From NCBI GenBank assembly GCA_937139405.1, contig CAKZPV010000032.1:1-64000 (forward strand): a stretch of 64,000 nucleotides of DNA, given 5' to 3'. Positions 54,773 to 63,734 of the stretch are shown piece by piece. Origin of the DNA: an uncultured Nitrospirota bacterium. GTDB taxonomy: Bacteria; Nitrospirota; Nitrospiria; Nitrospirales; UBA8639. Numbering within the stretch: the stretch's first letter is position 1; every line of letters starts with the position of its first letter. The translations under genes and the position numbers were made by a program. The notes beneath the pieces were generated by a model. That model was not told where the DNA came from, did not search any database, and saw nothing but the letters and a program-made list of their open reading frames with translations.

Positions 54773-54961
54773 CTAGTATAACGGGGCCTGAGGGCCGGGC
54801 CGTAAACCAATTAAGTCAGGATCTTCTCCATCCAGGACCGGACGGAGTTCTTCGTTTTCTGCTTTGCGTTGCTCTCGACGAGCTTCTTTATCTTGTTGCT
54901 TCATGCGTTTCTGCATCTCACGATTACGCTTTGCCTGAGTCACTTTAGCTGGTCGTCCCAT
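54773..54961 (-). CDS. Small highly basic protein
   Basis: The 62-residue protein starts MGRPAKVTQAKRNREMQKRM and is rich in Lys, Arg, Gln and Glu, ending in an acidic GEDPDLIGL stretch. AAGGGGG upstream fixes the ATG at 54961; a longer frame to 55033 has no such site. I have seen similar short basic proteins annotated only as hypothetical. Nucleic-acid binding is conceivable from composition (inference). Alone on its strand. Confidence 0.65.
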   Translation of the reverse strand: MGRPAKVTQAKRNREMQKRMKQQDKEARREQRKAENEELRPVLDGEDPDLIGLRPGPQAPLY

Positions 54962-55196
54962 ATGGGGGCCCCCTTTCATGATCAAGCCTACAAGCACCAC
55001 GATAGGCTGATTTATGAAACTCTTAAAAAACACGAATTGTATGAATACGCACGACAGGCTCTAACGCCGTCTTCCCAAGACGAGATGATCAGACTAACAC
55101 CCTGTCAGAAAGGAGTCAAATTCAAGAGACCCTTGTAAAAAATGACAAGAGAAACGTGTGTTGTCTAAAGAGGAAACCTCAAATATGCTGAAGAGT

Positions 55197-55796
55197 TTAG
55201 AGCGTCACCTCTTCACCTTTTGGACTCCATTCCTTTGCTAATCGTTTGGCTTCTTGAATCTGCTCAGGACTCAACTCTTGTTCTAAAAATTTCACCGCCA
55301 TCATCGCCGGTTCCACCCCCTGCTCCGCCGACAGATAGGCCCACTTATAGGCTTCAATTTCATCTTTGGCGATGCCCTCACCTTCGAAATACATTAGACC
55401 CAAATGGTTTTGCGCCCCACCATTCCCCTGCTCTGCGGCACGACGAAACCACCGCAACGCTTCTACATAATCTTGAGGGATCCCTAAGCCCTGGCGATAC
55501 ATGGCTCCTAAATTATTTTGGGCTCGAGCATGTCCCTGATCTGCCGCTAAACGATACCAATGACGAGCTTGCTCAAAATCCTGTGGTACGCCTTGCCCAT
55601 ACCGATACATATAGCCCAACATATTTTGCGCTTCAACATTTCCACGCTTGGCTAACGGACGCCATTCTTCCAACGCTCTATCATAATCTTCACGTAAATA
55701 GGCATCTTCACCAGCAAGAAAATTTGCCCACGCCGGCACCAGACTTACGAGCATCCACACAAGAAAGATGATCTTCATTATGAGCATTTTCTTCAT
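55197..55796 (-). CDS. Secreted Sel1-repeat protein
   Basis: The 199-residue protein has a signal peptide (IIFLVWMLVSLVPAWA) and four to five Sel1 repeats (e.g. AQNMLGYMYRYGQGVPQD, AQNNLGAMYRQGLGIPQD, AQNHLGLMYFEGEGIAKD), an alpha-alpha superhelix for protein binding. AAGGAGGGC precedes the ATG at 55796; a longer upstream frame is not real. Cotranscription with the upstream ABC-F gene (71-bp gap) is possible. Confidence 0.9.
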   Translation of the reverse strand: MKKMLIMKIIFLVWMLVSLVPAWANFLAGEDAYLREDYDRALEEWRPLAKRGNVEAQNMLGYMYRYGQGVPQDFEQARHWYRLAADQGHARAQNNLGAMYRQGLGIPQDYVEALRWFRRAAEQGNGGAQNHLGLMYFEGEGIAKDEIEAYKWAYLSAEQGVEPAMMAVKFLEQELSPEQIQEAKRLAKEWSPKGEEVTL

Positions 55797-55867
55797 CACA
55801 GCCCTCCTTCTTCGTGCAGATAGACCAACCCGACTCCTGTGACATTGTACCAAAATTCTTTGTCGCT

Positions 55868-57688
55868 TCACCTGTCTGAATAGGCTTGGTGTTTCGCCTC
55901 CAGTTCGGCCCATCTGGCATAGAGTTTCGCGACTTTCTGCTCGGCTTCCTTCAGCACGACATAGGCTTCTTGAAGACGAAGGTGGTCGGTTACCACTGAT
56001 GGATCCTCCACATTCGTCCGGCACGTTCCAAGTACCGTCTCAGCTTGAAAGATGTTCGCCTCCATCTGATCATATTCTTTTTGTTCTTTATACGAGAGTT
56101 TTTTCGGTTTAGGACCTCCGGATGTTCCCTTGATTTTTTCAGAAGAAGTCAGCTTCTGCTTCTTGTCTTGCAGTTGACGCCTCAGCCAGGCTTCCCATTG
56201 TTCATAACTCGCAAAATTCCCATAACCCCCGTGACCATCCAAGCCCACAAACTCCCCACACACCTCTTCGAGCATGTACCGATCATGCGTGACCAAAATT
56301 AAGGCCCCAGGAAATTCCTTGAAACTTTCTTCTAAGATTTCTCGAGTTGGGATATCCAGATCGTTGGTCGGTTCGTCTACGATAAGCACATCTGCAGGCT
56401 TCAGCATAAACTGCGCCATGGCGGCACGCGCTTGTTCGCCACCTGACAATAACTCAACGGGCAGATCTAATTGTTCCGGCTCAAAACGAAAGCGTTTAGC
56501 CCATCCGACCAAATGAACCAGTTGTCCTCGATACATGACGGAATCTCCCGAATCTGAGAGCGTCCGTCGTAACGTCATCGTCGGATCTAACTGCGCACGA
56601 TGTTGATCGAAATACACCATCTGCAAATTATCTGCATACTTCACCTCTCCTTGATCAGGAGCGAACTCTTTCGCTAACAGCTTTAACAATGTCGATTTGC
56701 CTGAGCCATTGTGTCCGATAATCCCTACCGCTCTTCCAGGTGACACCATCATTTCCAGATTGTGAATGATCTGACGAGAATCAAAGGCTTTCGATAGACC
56801 CGTTACTTCGATCAATTGCTTAGTTTTTCGACCAGATCCCACAAAATCAATGGAGACATCTTGCTGACGTAATCGCGTTGACGTTTCAGCTAATTCGGCT
56901 TGTAAGGCATGGGCAGTCTCTACTCGATACTTCGCTTTCGTTGTACGCGCCTTCGGCCCACGCCGAAGCCAGGCCTCTTCACGTCGCACCTTACCAGCCA
57001 GGGCCTGGGCCTGTTGCTCCTGATTATTCTGATGCGCATCCCGTTTTTCGAGAAAGCTTGAGTAGTTCCCTGGAAAGACTAAAATTCCATCGACATAGCG
57101 GCTATGGAGTTCAGCCATTTTATTTGTGGCTTGTTCTAAAAACCACCGATCATGGCTGACCAGAACCCACGCCCAAGGAGCCTGCGCCATGAGTTGTGCC
57201 AACCACTGCAAGCCCTCTACATCCATATGGTTGGTAGGCTCATCAAGTAAGATCACATCGGGATCCTGAACCATGGCACAAGCAATGGCCAGACGTTTTT
57301 TCCAACCTCCCGAGAGCACGGACACTTGCTGTTCTCCATCGTCAAACCCCACTCGTCCTAGGATTTCGTAGACTCGAATTTGGCTCTCTCCTTCAGGCAA
57401 TCCAGACTTCAATGCCGACTCGAGTAACATAACTCCAACTGTTGTGTCTGTTGAGTAGAATGTGTCTTGTGGGACATACGCGACACGGAGCCGTTGCCGT
57501 CGCGTCACCGTGCCTTCATCTGGAGTCTCGAACCCTGCCAAGATTTTTAAAAACGTCGATTTCCCAGATCCATTGGGACCAATAATCCCCACCCGGTCAT
57601 TTTCAGTAATGCCAAATGTGATTCCCTGAAATAACCGTTTCGCGCCGAATGACTTTTGTATTTTTTGTGCATAGATTAATGCTGACAT
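55868..57688 (-). CDS. ABC-F family ATPase (Uup-like)
   Basis: The 606-residue protein has two ABC ATPase domains: GPNGSGKSTFLKIL (Walker A 1, ~37-50), VLSGGWKKRLAIACAM signature 1 and LLDEPTNHMD; GHNGSGKSTLLKLL (Walker A 2), LLSGGEQARAAMAQ signature 2 and IVDEPTNDLD. No membrane segments. The C-terminal ~70 residues form a coiled coil, as in Uup. ABC-F proteins act on the ribosome or on branched DNA in the Uup branch. It diverges from the gene at 57808; the 119-bp spacer should hold both promoters. Confidence 0.92.
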   Translation of the reverse strand: MSALIYAQKIQKSFGAKRLFQGITFGITENDRVGIIGPNGSGKSTFLKILAGFETPDEGTVTRRQRLRVAYVPQDTFYSTDTTVGVMLLESALKSGLPEGESQIRVYEILGRVGFDDGEQQVSVLSGGWKKRLAIACAMVQDPDVILLDEPTNHMDVEGLQWLAQLMAQAPWAWVLVSHDRWFLEQATNKMAELHSRYVDGILVFPGNYSSFLEKRDAHQNNQEQQAQALAGKVRREEAWLRRGPKARTTKAKYRVETAHALQAELAETSTRLRQQDVSIDFVGSGRKTKQLIEVTGLSKAFDSRQIIHNLEMMVSPGRAVGIIGHNGSGKSTLLKLLAKEFAPDQGEVKYADNLQMVYFDQHRAQLDPTMTLRRTLSDSGDSVMYRGQLVHLVGWAKRFRFEPEQLDLPVELLSGGEQARAAMAQFMLKPADVLIVDEPTNDLDIPTREILEESFKEFPGALILVTHDRYMLEEVCGEFVGLDGHGGYGNFASYEQWEAWLRRQLQDKKQKLTSSEKIKGTSGGPKPKKLSYKEQKEYDQMEANIFQAETVLGTCRTNVEDPSVVTDHLRLQEAYVVLKEAEQKVAKLYARWAELEAKHQAYSDR

Positions 57689-57807
57689 ACTAGACTCTAC
57701 TCCTTGTCCACCCCTCTAACGAAGGGAAAAGATGTTTCTTTTTCCCATTCCCATTTCTACTGCCTCTTCCGGTACAATAGTGGACTATTCTTTCTCAACA
57801 GGTGAGC

Positions 57808-58398
57808 ATGATGGGCATTGTACTTTCTGAAGGTTCCAAACAATTTCATGTGCCGTATGGTCCCGCCATGAGCGATGGATCGCTAGACGCTCGCTTCATT
57901 GACCTCAAAACGAATCCACAGATGATTCCTGTGTTGTCGCCTTGTGTCGGATGGCCGGAAACGCAGGAGCTCTTGACCCAAATCAATAAGGCTTGCTCAC
58001 CCTTCATGACGCTTGCAGCGGATCAACGTTATGCGAAAGGGCCTGACCCTGAGCGACCAGTCATATTAGTTTCGTTTGTGTCGTTGTGCTTTGCAGAAAT
58101 TTCCCACAATGCCAAAGATTTCGTATCAGATCTTGTGAGTTTTTTGCAGCAACAAATGGATGTCATTCTCAATGACGCCAGCACCATGTTGGACAATACC
58201 CTTGATCTTGAAATCATCCTAGAGATTCAACCCACGCAATTCCATTACCATAAGATTGAGGGTTGGAGCCTCACCGTCATGATGATCGCCTCTGGGCAAG
58301 AACACCATACTGTGCGTGGAACCTGGGGATGGGGTATTCAAGCTCTCCTTGATGGATTGAACGCCTATGCCCCTCAAGATGACTGGGCCTCTTCTTGA
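57808..58398 (+). CDS. Hypothetical protein of about 196 residues
   Basis: The protein runs from MMGIVLSEGSKQFHVPYGP through CSPFMTLAADQRYAKG to FHYHKIEGWSLTVMMIASGQ. It is soluble, with no signal or membrane segment, and shows an alternating alpha/beta pattern. No family recognised. The AGGTG just before ATG 57808 supports this start over GTG 57802. It converges with the flavoprotein gene, stops 49 bp apart. Confidence 0.7.
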   Translation: MMGIVLSEGSKQFHVPYGPAMSDGSLDARFIDLKTNPQMIPVLSPCVGWPETQELLTQINKACSPFMTLAADQRYAKGPDPERPVILVSFVSLCFAEISHNAKDFVSDLVSFLQQQMDVILNDASTMLDNTLDLEIILEIQPTQFHYHKIEGWSLTVMMIASGQEHHTVRGTWGWGIQALLDGLNAYAPQDDWASS

Positions 58399-58447
58399 AC
58401 GCCATCTACAACCTGATTTATCCCGCACTTCTTTTCTTCGAATATGT

Positions 58448-59644
58448 CTATGCAAAAGGCCAATACATTCGTTGAAGAATGCGATTCCAGAGACTTTGAT
58501 AGGTTTCCTTACCTTGCAACACTTCACAATATCGATGAAGCACACGTTGATACGCACCTGGGAATCGTTGCCCGGCCCAACGATGTGTTGATCGAGGCAG
58601 ACCATAAATAATTTTTCCTAATCGACCGGCCACTCGAAATTCCTGGCCAAACTCATTTTCCACGAATCGTTCATAGTCACTCAATCTATGCGTAGATGGG
58701 TTGGCTACCATGTCAATCACACTTCTCGCCGCCAATTGCCCTGATCGAATGGCATAATAAATACCTTCCCCCAATAACGGATCAACGAGATGCCCCGCAT
58801 CTCCCACCAACATGGTTCGACCACACACTAACCGTCCTGCCCATGCCTGTCTCTTACGATAGGCTTGCGCTGAAGCAACCGGAATTGGATATCCCATTGG
58901 CGCGGGAACCATCAAGCCAGACAACAATGCTTCATGGTCGATAAAATCACGGAAGCTTTGCTTTGGACGCTTCGTTCCCTTCACAAATTCACCAACACCT
59001 AATGAAAGACCCTGTTGCTTCGGAAAGATCCACCCATAGCCTTTTTTCGCTGCTTGCAAACTGATTAAGGCGGTCGGAGTCTGTTGAAACGCATGCAAGC
59101 TTTCTCCAGGCACTTCACTCTCTAAAGCCGGAATGTTTCGCAGAAATCGCCTTGGGAAACATTGTTGCGCTACCGAACTCATCACCCCATCGGCACCAAT
59201 AACCACACGGCTTCGATACCGTTTTTCTTTTGTCAAAACATCAACCCCTTGGTCTCCGCTTTGAATCTCCAGAACCGCCTCGTCCTCATGAATGACCGTT
59301 CCCACTTGACGAGCCTTCTCAACTAACCATTGGTCGAAATTTTGCCTCATGACCATATAGGCGATTGGCTCTGATGATTGAATCAGGAAGGATTCTTGCT
59401 CCCCATATGTAAATCTCACTCGATTGACCGATTGTTCTACAACGCTCAGAAAATCATCAGGCAGAATCTTTGTAATTCGAGCTGAGAGCCCTCCTCCACA
59501 AACTTTGTACCGAGGATGAGCCTGTTTATCAAAAGCCAAGACTGAGAGACCGCCTTGACTGAGCTCATAGGCTGCAGACGCACCCGCTGGCCCCATTCCC
59601 ACGACAATCACATCATACGCGGGTGAAGAAAAAGAAGTACTCAT
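58448..59644 (-). CDS. Geranylgeranyl reductase-family FAD oxidoreductase
   Basis: The 398-residue flavoprotein has an N-terminal FAD dinucleotide-binding motif (VIVVGMGPAGASAAYELS), the family stretch YKVCGGGLSARI (~45-56), VVIGADGVMSSVAQ (~147) and a third FAD contact MLVGDAGHLVDPLLGEGI (~285). It reduces isoprenoid double bonds in the family; likely roles include saturating lipid or pigment side chains (e.g. quinone or archaeal-type lipids are alternatives). Alone on its strand. Confidence 0.9.
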   Translation of the reverse strand: MSTSFSSPAYDVIVVGMGPAGASAAYELSQGGLSVLAFDKQAHPRYKVCGGGLSARITKILPDDFLSVVEQSVNRVRFTYGEQESFLIQSSEPIAYMVMRQNFDQWLVEKARQVGTVIHEDEAVLEIQSGDQGVDVLTKEKRYRSRVVIGADGVMSSVAQQCFPRRFLRNIPALESEVPGESLHAFQQTPTALISLQAAKKGYGWIFPKQQGLSLGVGEFVKGTKRPKQSFRDFIDHEALLSGLMVPAPMGYPIPVASAQAYRKRQAWAGRLVCGRTMLVGDAGHLVDPLLGEGIYYAIRSGQLAARSVIDMVANPSTHRLSDYERFVENEFGQEFRVAGRLGKIIYGLPRSTHRWAGQRFPGAYQRVLHRYCEVLQGKETYQSLWNRILQRMYWPFA

Positions 59645-59836
59645 CAGGAATTATTTGATGGCAAGAAAGTATTCACAAATGACTACGTCCCGATCACCAA
59701 CATAGTGAACTCACCTGAATATTTGCAATGACCCATTCTTATTCGTGACACCACTGTACTGGAATCTCTGTTTCCATGACTACCAACACACACGTGGACC
59801 GTTGAGGAAAAGATGGAAGAGGTAGGTGAGGCAGAA

Positions 59837-60175
59837 CTACAATTCAGTAAATTGGGAATAGGCTTCGTCAGTCTTATACATGGGAACAATTTTCTCGAAA
59901 TTTATTCCTAAAAATATTGATTTCACTTGTTCTTGAGGATTAACAAGAATCACTCGCCCCTTCAATTTCTGAAAGGTCTTTGCCACAATTGTCAAAATTC
60001 CTAGACCGACACTATCCACAAAGGTGATTCCTGCAAAATCTAAAATTAATCCCTTTGCCCCATTTGCTTGATATTTTTCTGCAGTTTCCTTAAAGGCATT
60101 TTTAGAAAAAATATCGAGTTTTCCGTTGAGACTCAAGACTGGCAATCCGTTCACAGTTTTTTCTTTGATAATCAT
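59837..60175 (-). CDS. STAS-domain anti-sigma factor antagonist
   Basis: The 112-residue single STAS domain resembles SpoIIAA/RsbV. The phosphorylatable Ser lies in GITFVDSVGLGILTIV (~58). Such proteins bind anti-sigma kinases to free a sigma factor, or regulate membrane transporters. No kinase or phosphatase partner lies nearby. 59645-59836 has no gene. Confidence 0.88.
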   Translation of the reverse strand: MIIKEKTVNGLPVLSLNGKLDIFSKNAFKETAEKYQANGAKGLILDFAGITFVDSVGLGILTIVAKTFQKLKGRVILVNPQEQVKSIFLGINFEKIVPMYKTDEAYSQFTEL

Positions 60176-60307
60176 AAATTCTAAACGATACCTGACAATT
60201 CGCGAATCTGTGGGCTTTTGTTGACATGATCGGAAGGTTAGTGTGAGATCTTGAGAGTTCTTAAATGAAGCAGCGAGAAAATCAAAAGCACAAAGCCTCA
60301 GGCAGCT

Positions 60308-61327
60308 TTACGATTTCCCTAGCTTCACCGAAATATCACGATGGATATCCCCACGCTGTACCCGAAGGACGACCGTCTGCCCAGGTTGCGTGTGTTCAAT
60401 AAGATAGTTTTTTAATTGAGCCGAGCTGGTTATTTTCAACTCATCAATGGCAACCAAGATATCGCCTTTTCGAAATCCCGCATGTCGGGAGGGTCCTGTG
60501 GCTTTGGCAACACCCAACTTCCAACGGCCTCCCTCTTTAAGAGTTTCAAGGTGAATACCTAATACCGAAAATCCTGGAATCTTTCCGTTTAGCACGGTAT
60601 CGACCACACGTTTCACTAACATTCCGGGCAAGGCGAATCCCAACCGGCTACACCCTCGCTCTGCCTTCAATGTCTCGGTTTGAATGATCGCGTGCACAAG
60701 ACCCACCAACTGTCCTTCATGATTTAGAAGACCTCCACCTGAATTGCCACGACAGGCCAAAAGATCTACCTGGACTAACCGACTTTGCACCGTCGGCAAA
60801 AATGTATTGGGATTTCCTACTCGTCCAAAGGTCAACGCAGGACCACGACCCATGGGAAAACCAACTGTAAAAACCTCATCTCCATATGTCACCTCAGCCT
60901 CTGAAAATTGTACATGTGAGAGAGGCCAATCGGCTTCATCGCCTTGGAGACTATACACCGCAACATCCATATAGGTATTAGCTCCTCGACGGATCGCCGG
61001 TACTTCTCGAAAATCGTCAGTCAACACATGAATCTCTTCAGGAACAACCCTTTTACCCCCTTCTGACCGCTCCACAGCATGGCGTGCGGTCACAATGACA
61101 CCATCACCTACATGAATTCCTGAACCTCGAATTTTTACGGAGAGACGATAATCAAGGGCCTCGGTATTTGTGGCAAGAGTTGGGAGAATGCCGACAGTCG
61201 CAAGCTTTGCTTGTTCAATCGCACGAGCATACATGTTCGAGGCAGAGTCATCAGCCAGTGCGGGGGAGAGCCCCACACCAAGACAAAAAACTAAACTGCC
61301 AACGATGAGGAAAGAATGAAGCCGCAT
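60308..61327 (-). CDS. HtrA/DegP-like periplasmic serine protease with PDZ domain
   Basis: The 339-residue protein has a signal peptide (LIVGSLVFCLGVGLSPALA). The trypsin-like triad is visible: His in IVTARHAVER (~82), Asp in YMDVAVYSL (~122), Ser in CRGNSGGGLLN (~196). A C-terminal PDZ follows (RKGDILVAIDELKIT, ~270-330). It is a periplasmic quality-control protease or chaperone with a single PDZ domain. ATG 61327 is preferred because the longer frame to 61390 would put residues before the signal. Confidence 0.88.
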   Translation of the reverse strand: MRLHSFLIVGSLVFCLGVGLSPALADDSASNMYARAIEQAKLATVGILPTLATNTEALDYRLSVKIRGSGIHVGDGVIVTARHAVERSEGGKRVVPEEIHVLTDDFREVPAIRRGANTYMDVAVYSLQGDEADWPLSHVQFSEAEVTYGDEVFTVGFPMGRGPALTFGRVGNPNTFLPTVQSRLVQVDLLACRGNSGGGLLNHEGQLVGLVHAIIQTETLKAERGCSRLGFALPGMLVKRVVDTVLNGKIPGFSVLGIHLETLKEGGRWKLGVAKATGPSRHAGFRKGDILVAIDELKITSSAQLKNYLIEHTQPGQTVVLRVQRGDIHRDISVKLGKS

Positions 61328-61404
61328 GTTCTTACGAAACGTTATAGGCCCAGGAATACCATATGTTAAACCGACCCGGTCAATGATCATCGTATCAAGA
61401 GAGA

Positions 61405-61980
61405 TTACCGTCGAATAGCCCCTGATAATTGAAGCGAAACGGCCTTTAATTCACGAAAAATATCGCCCATTTTCTGATAAGAATAATGAGCATTGCGCCC
61501 ACTAGGATTTGGCAACACAAAGACAGGAATACCTTCCAACAATTCACTCTGAAGGCCCGTCTGAACAGGATCGCTCGCTAACCGCTTTTTCGAAGTCGTG
61601 GACAGTACGAGAGGAAACATAGTGCGAGCCACGCTGATTCCTAACAACGCCACGAGTGTTGGTTGAAATTTTGTAATTTTCGCGACCAACGCCCGCCGCC
61701 CTCGTAGACAATCTTGTCTTGATAAATTATGAAGACCCCTTGTTGGCTTCGCGACAAGATTCGTGAATCCATACCCATAATCCAGCAACAGTCCATCATC
61801 GCGACATGTCATTTGATAGGGAGTTAAGCCGGATTCAAATAACAATTTCCAAAATCGATTCGAGGGACCGGCAAAATGATGCCCGACCTCAGAGGAGCGC
61901 AGTCCAGGGTTAATCCCGACAAAGAGGATAGAAAGACCCGGGACAAGATAGTCAGGAAGTCTACCGCGAATACGAGCCAT
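61405..61980 (-). CDS. mug: Mismatch-specific uracil/thymine-DNA glycosylase
   Basis: The 191-residue glycosylase of the MUG/TDG family has FVGINPGLRSSEVGHHFAGP (motif with catalytic Asn, ~20-40) and FVLPNPSGRNAHYSY (~145-160, substrate loop). It removes uracil or ethenocytosine from G mismatches in base excision repair. GAGGG precedes ATG 61980. The neighbouring HtrA gene begins 77 bp downstream on the same strand, so they may share a transcript. Confidence 0.93.
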   Translation of the reverse strand: MARIRGRLPDYLVPGLSILFVGINPGLRSSEVGHHFAGPSNRFWKLLFESGLTPYQMTCRDDGLLLDYGYGFTNLVAKPTRGLHNLSRQDCLRGRRALVAKITKFQPTLVALLGISVARTMFPLVLSTTSKKRLASDPVQTGLQSELLEGIPVFVLPNPSGRNAHYSYQKMGDIFRELKAVSLQLSGAIRR

Positions 61981-62053
61981 AACCCTCAAAGGCAGAGTCC
62001 GCGTAGGGAAAGATCTGGGGACAAGACGGAGGGGAATAAAAAAATACGTTGAT

Positions 62054-62695
62054 TTAACGTGCCATGAGTTGAGTCTGAATCTCAGAAAACGTTTCTTCAG
62101 CTTCAGGAATGAGATCTTCTCGCTGTTGGTTTTTCGCTAATTCCAAGGCCCGCTTGGACAGTTCATACGCTTCTTGGTGTTCACCTCGTTCGGCACATTG
62201 ACGAGCGACAACCATCCGCGCATTGATTGATTCCGGTTCATCTTTAATCACTTGCCGCAACATGACTTCGCCTTTTGCATCATCCCCACCAAGAAATTCA
62301 GGAACCTCAATAAGAATCGTGCCTTTGGAAGACAAGGCATCAAGATGATTCGGGTTCAGGGCCAACGTTTGATCCAGGGCATCCATCATAGTCCCATAGT
62401 CCAACACAGAGAACACAACTTCTCCATTGGAACGCATCCGTTCCCCAATACTACAAAACAAGGCAAAATGTGCGTCAGCCGACTTATCATTAAGAGCTAC
62501 AGCTTTTTCTGCAAGCGCGCGCCCACGATCAAAATACGCCCCACGACTTTCGGCATCTTTCGCACGCCGTCCTTTTTGACATTCTTCCATGGCTTGACTC
62601 GTTAATACTTCGACTGACTCCTCTGCCCACACACTTGTTCCGCTCAACACCGAGCATATGAGTCCGATACAGACAATACCTAGTCCTCGTCGCAT
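62054..62695 (-). CDS. Secreted TPR-type helical protein
   Basis: The 213-residue protein has a signal peptide (IVCIGLICSVLSGTSVWA) and TPR-like helix pairs: ALAEKAVALNDKSADAHFAL (~58-77), ALDQTLALNPNHLDALSSKG and CAERGEHQEAYELSKRALEL (~165-184). It is probably a periplasmic scaffold. The AAGGGGA site 6 bp upstream of ATG 62695 supports this start against a frame 219 bp longer. Alone on its strand. Confidence 0.85.
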   Translation of the reverse strand: MRRGLGIVCIGLICSVLSGTSVWAEESVEVLTSQAMEECQKGRRAKDAESRGAYFDRGRALAEKAVALNDKSADAHFALFCSIGERMRSNGEVVFSVLDYGTMMDALDQTLALNPNHLDALSSKGTILIEVPEFLGGDDAKGEVMLRQVIKDEPESINARMVVARQCAERGEHQEAYELSKRALELAKNQQREDLIPEAEETFSEIQTQLMAR

Positions 62696-63066
62696 AACTA
62701 TCCCCTTAATCTGTAACATTGGCAATCTGGTTCTTTTCGGATGATTTCCTGAAATTCTGAGCCTAGAAAGAGAGGGCTCATTTTTATACCATATTCTTCT
62801 TTCCTTGCCAATATTTGTCATAAATATCACTTTTTGCTTGTTCCCAGACGAATGCATCACCATTCTTTTTTCAATAGCGCGTCCTCCAAACTTACTAAAT
62901 GATGATATAGGCATAGACTCGCCTTCAGTTCGCCCTCTTTTTTGACGAAATACTCTTTAAGCACATAATTGGTAGAAAACGATTTTGCTCATTACCTTGT
63001 TTAGACAACATCCCCCTCTCAAACACTAGAATAAATTTCGAACACGAAAAAAAGGACCACGTTGCA

Positions 63067-63234
63067 ATGGATGAAGAGGAAATTCGTCAACTATGGGCCG
63101 AGGGCGAAGATTGGGTCATCAAACGTCGCAATCATGAATATTCTCATCGCCCCGATGGTAAATATGGAGAGTGGGTGACAGGCCTTCCTCCAGGCGTGTT
63201 TACTCCTGATGTTGAAACTCTTTTCGATGATTAA
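63067..63234 (+). CDS. 55-residue acidic hypothetical protein
   Basis: ATG 63067 opens 55 codons: MDEEEIRQLWAEGEDWVI, then a positively charged middle (KRRNHEYSHRPDGK) and an ending GLPPGVFTPDVETLFDD. AAAAGGA lies about ten bases upstream. The amino-acid text looks like real protein and is strongly acidic at both ends. Family not recognised. Confidence 0.5.
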   Translation: MDEEEIRQLWAEGEDWVIKRRNHEYSHRPDGKYGEWVTGLPPGVFTPDVETLFDD

Positions 63235-63338
63235 CGACTCTTGTCTGAGATTCCTGGCCCAATACTGGCTAAGGCAGTAAAACCAGGTTCACTTCGCACG
63301 CTCTTCACAATACCCTATCCTTCCAGCTACTCTTCTTG

Positions 63339-63734
63339 ATGCGTTTGTCTGGACGAATCATCGGCCTTCTCAAAGAATATATGCATGACCTCGTCGAACA
63401 GGCTAAACAGGAAGAAATGTCTCACGCCGCCTTTGGTTTTGCGACTCTGCCATATCGAGCAGACCAAGCCATTTCCGATTTGCTTGCAATCTTGGATGAC
63501 CGCATCGAGTCAGAGGGAGTCCAAGTCGGGCTTCCTGTTGAATTTCTCCATCAGATGTGGACCGTATGCAATACGGCCAGCGCGCACATTTCGGAAATAG
63601 TTTGGCTGCAAAAGAATATCGAGGGAGGGAATGGATCAAAAGCCGAAGTGAGACAACAGACCTATCACGCACTCATCATGTTTCTTGAATCCTTACCTGA
63701 AGACGATCAGGGAGAAGACGCCACAGTAAATTGA
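63339..63734 (+). CDS. Hypothetical helical protein
   Basis: The ~131-residue soluble protein is predicted all-helical: IIGLLKEYMHDLVEQAKQEE, then DQAISDLLAILDDRI and AEVRQQTYHALIMFLESL. No known motif. ATG 63339 is preferred over TTG 63336. It converges on the prmA gene, and the stop overlaps the end of prmA by 28 bp. Confidence 0.6.
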   Translation: MRLSGRIIGLLKEYMHDLVEQAKQEEMSHAAFGFATLPYRADQAISDLLAILDDRIESEGVQVGLPVEFLHQMWTVCNTASAHISEIVWLQKNIEGGNGSKAEVRQQTYHALIMFLESLPEDDQGEDATVN

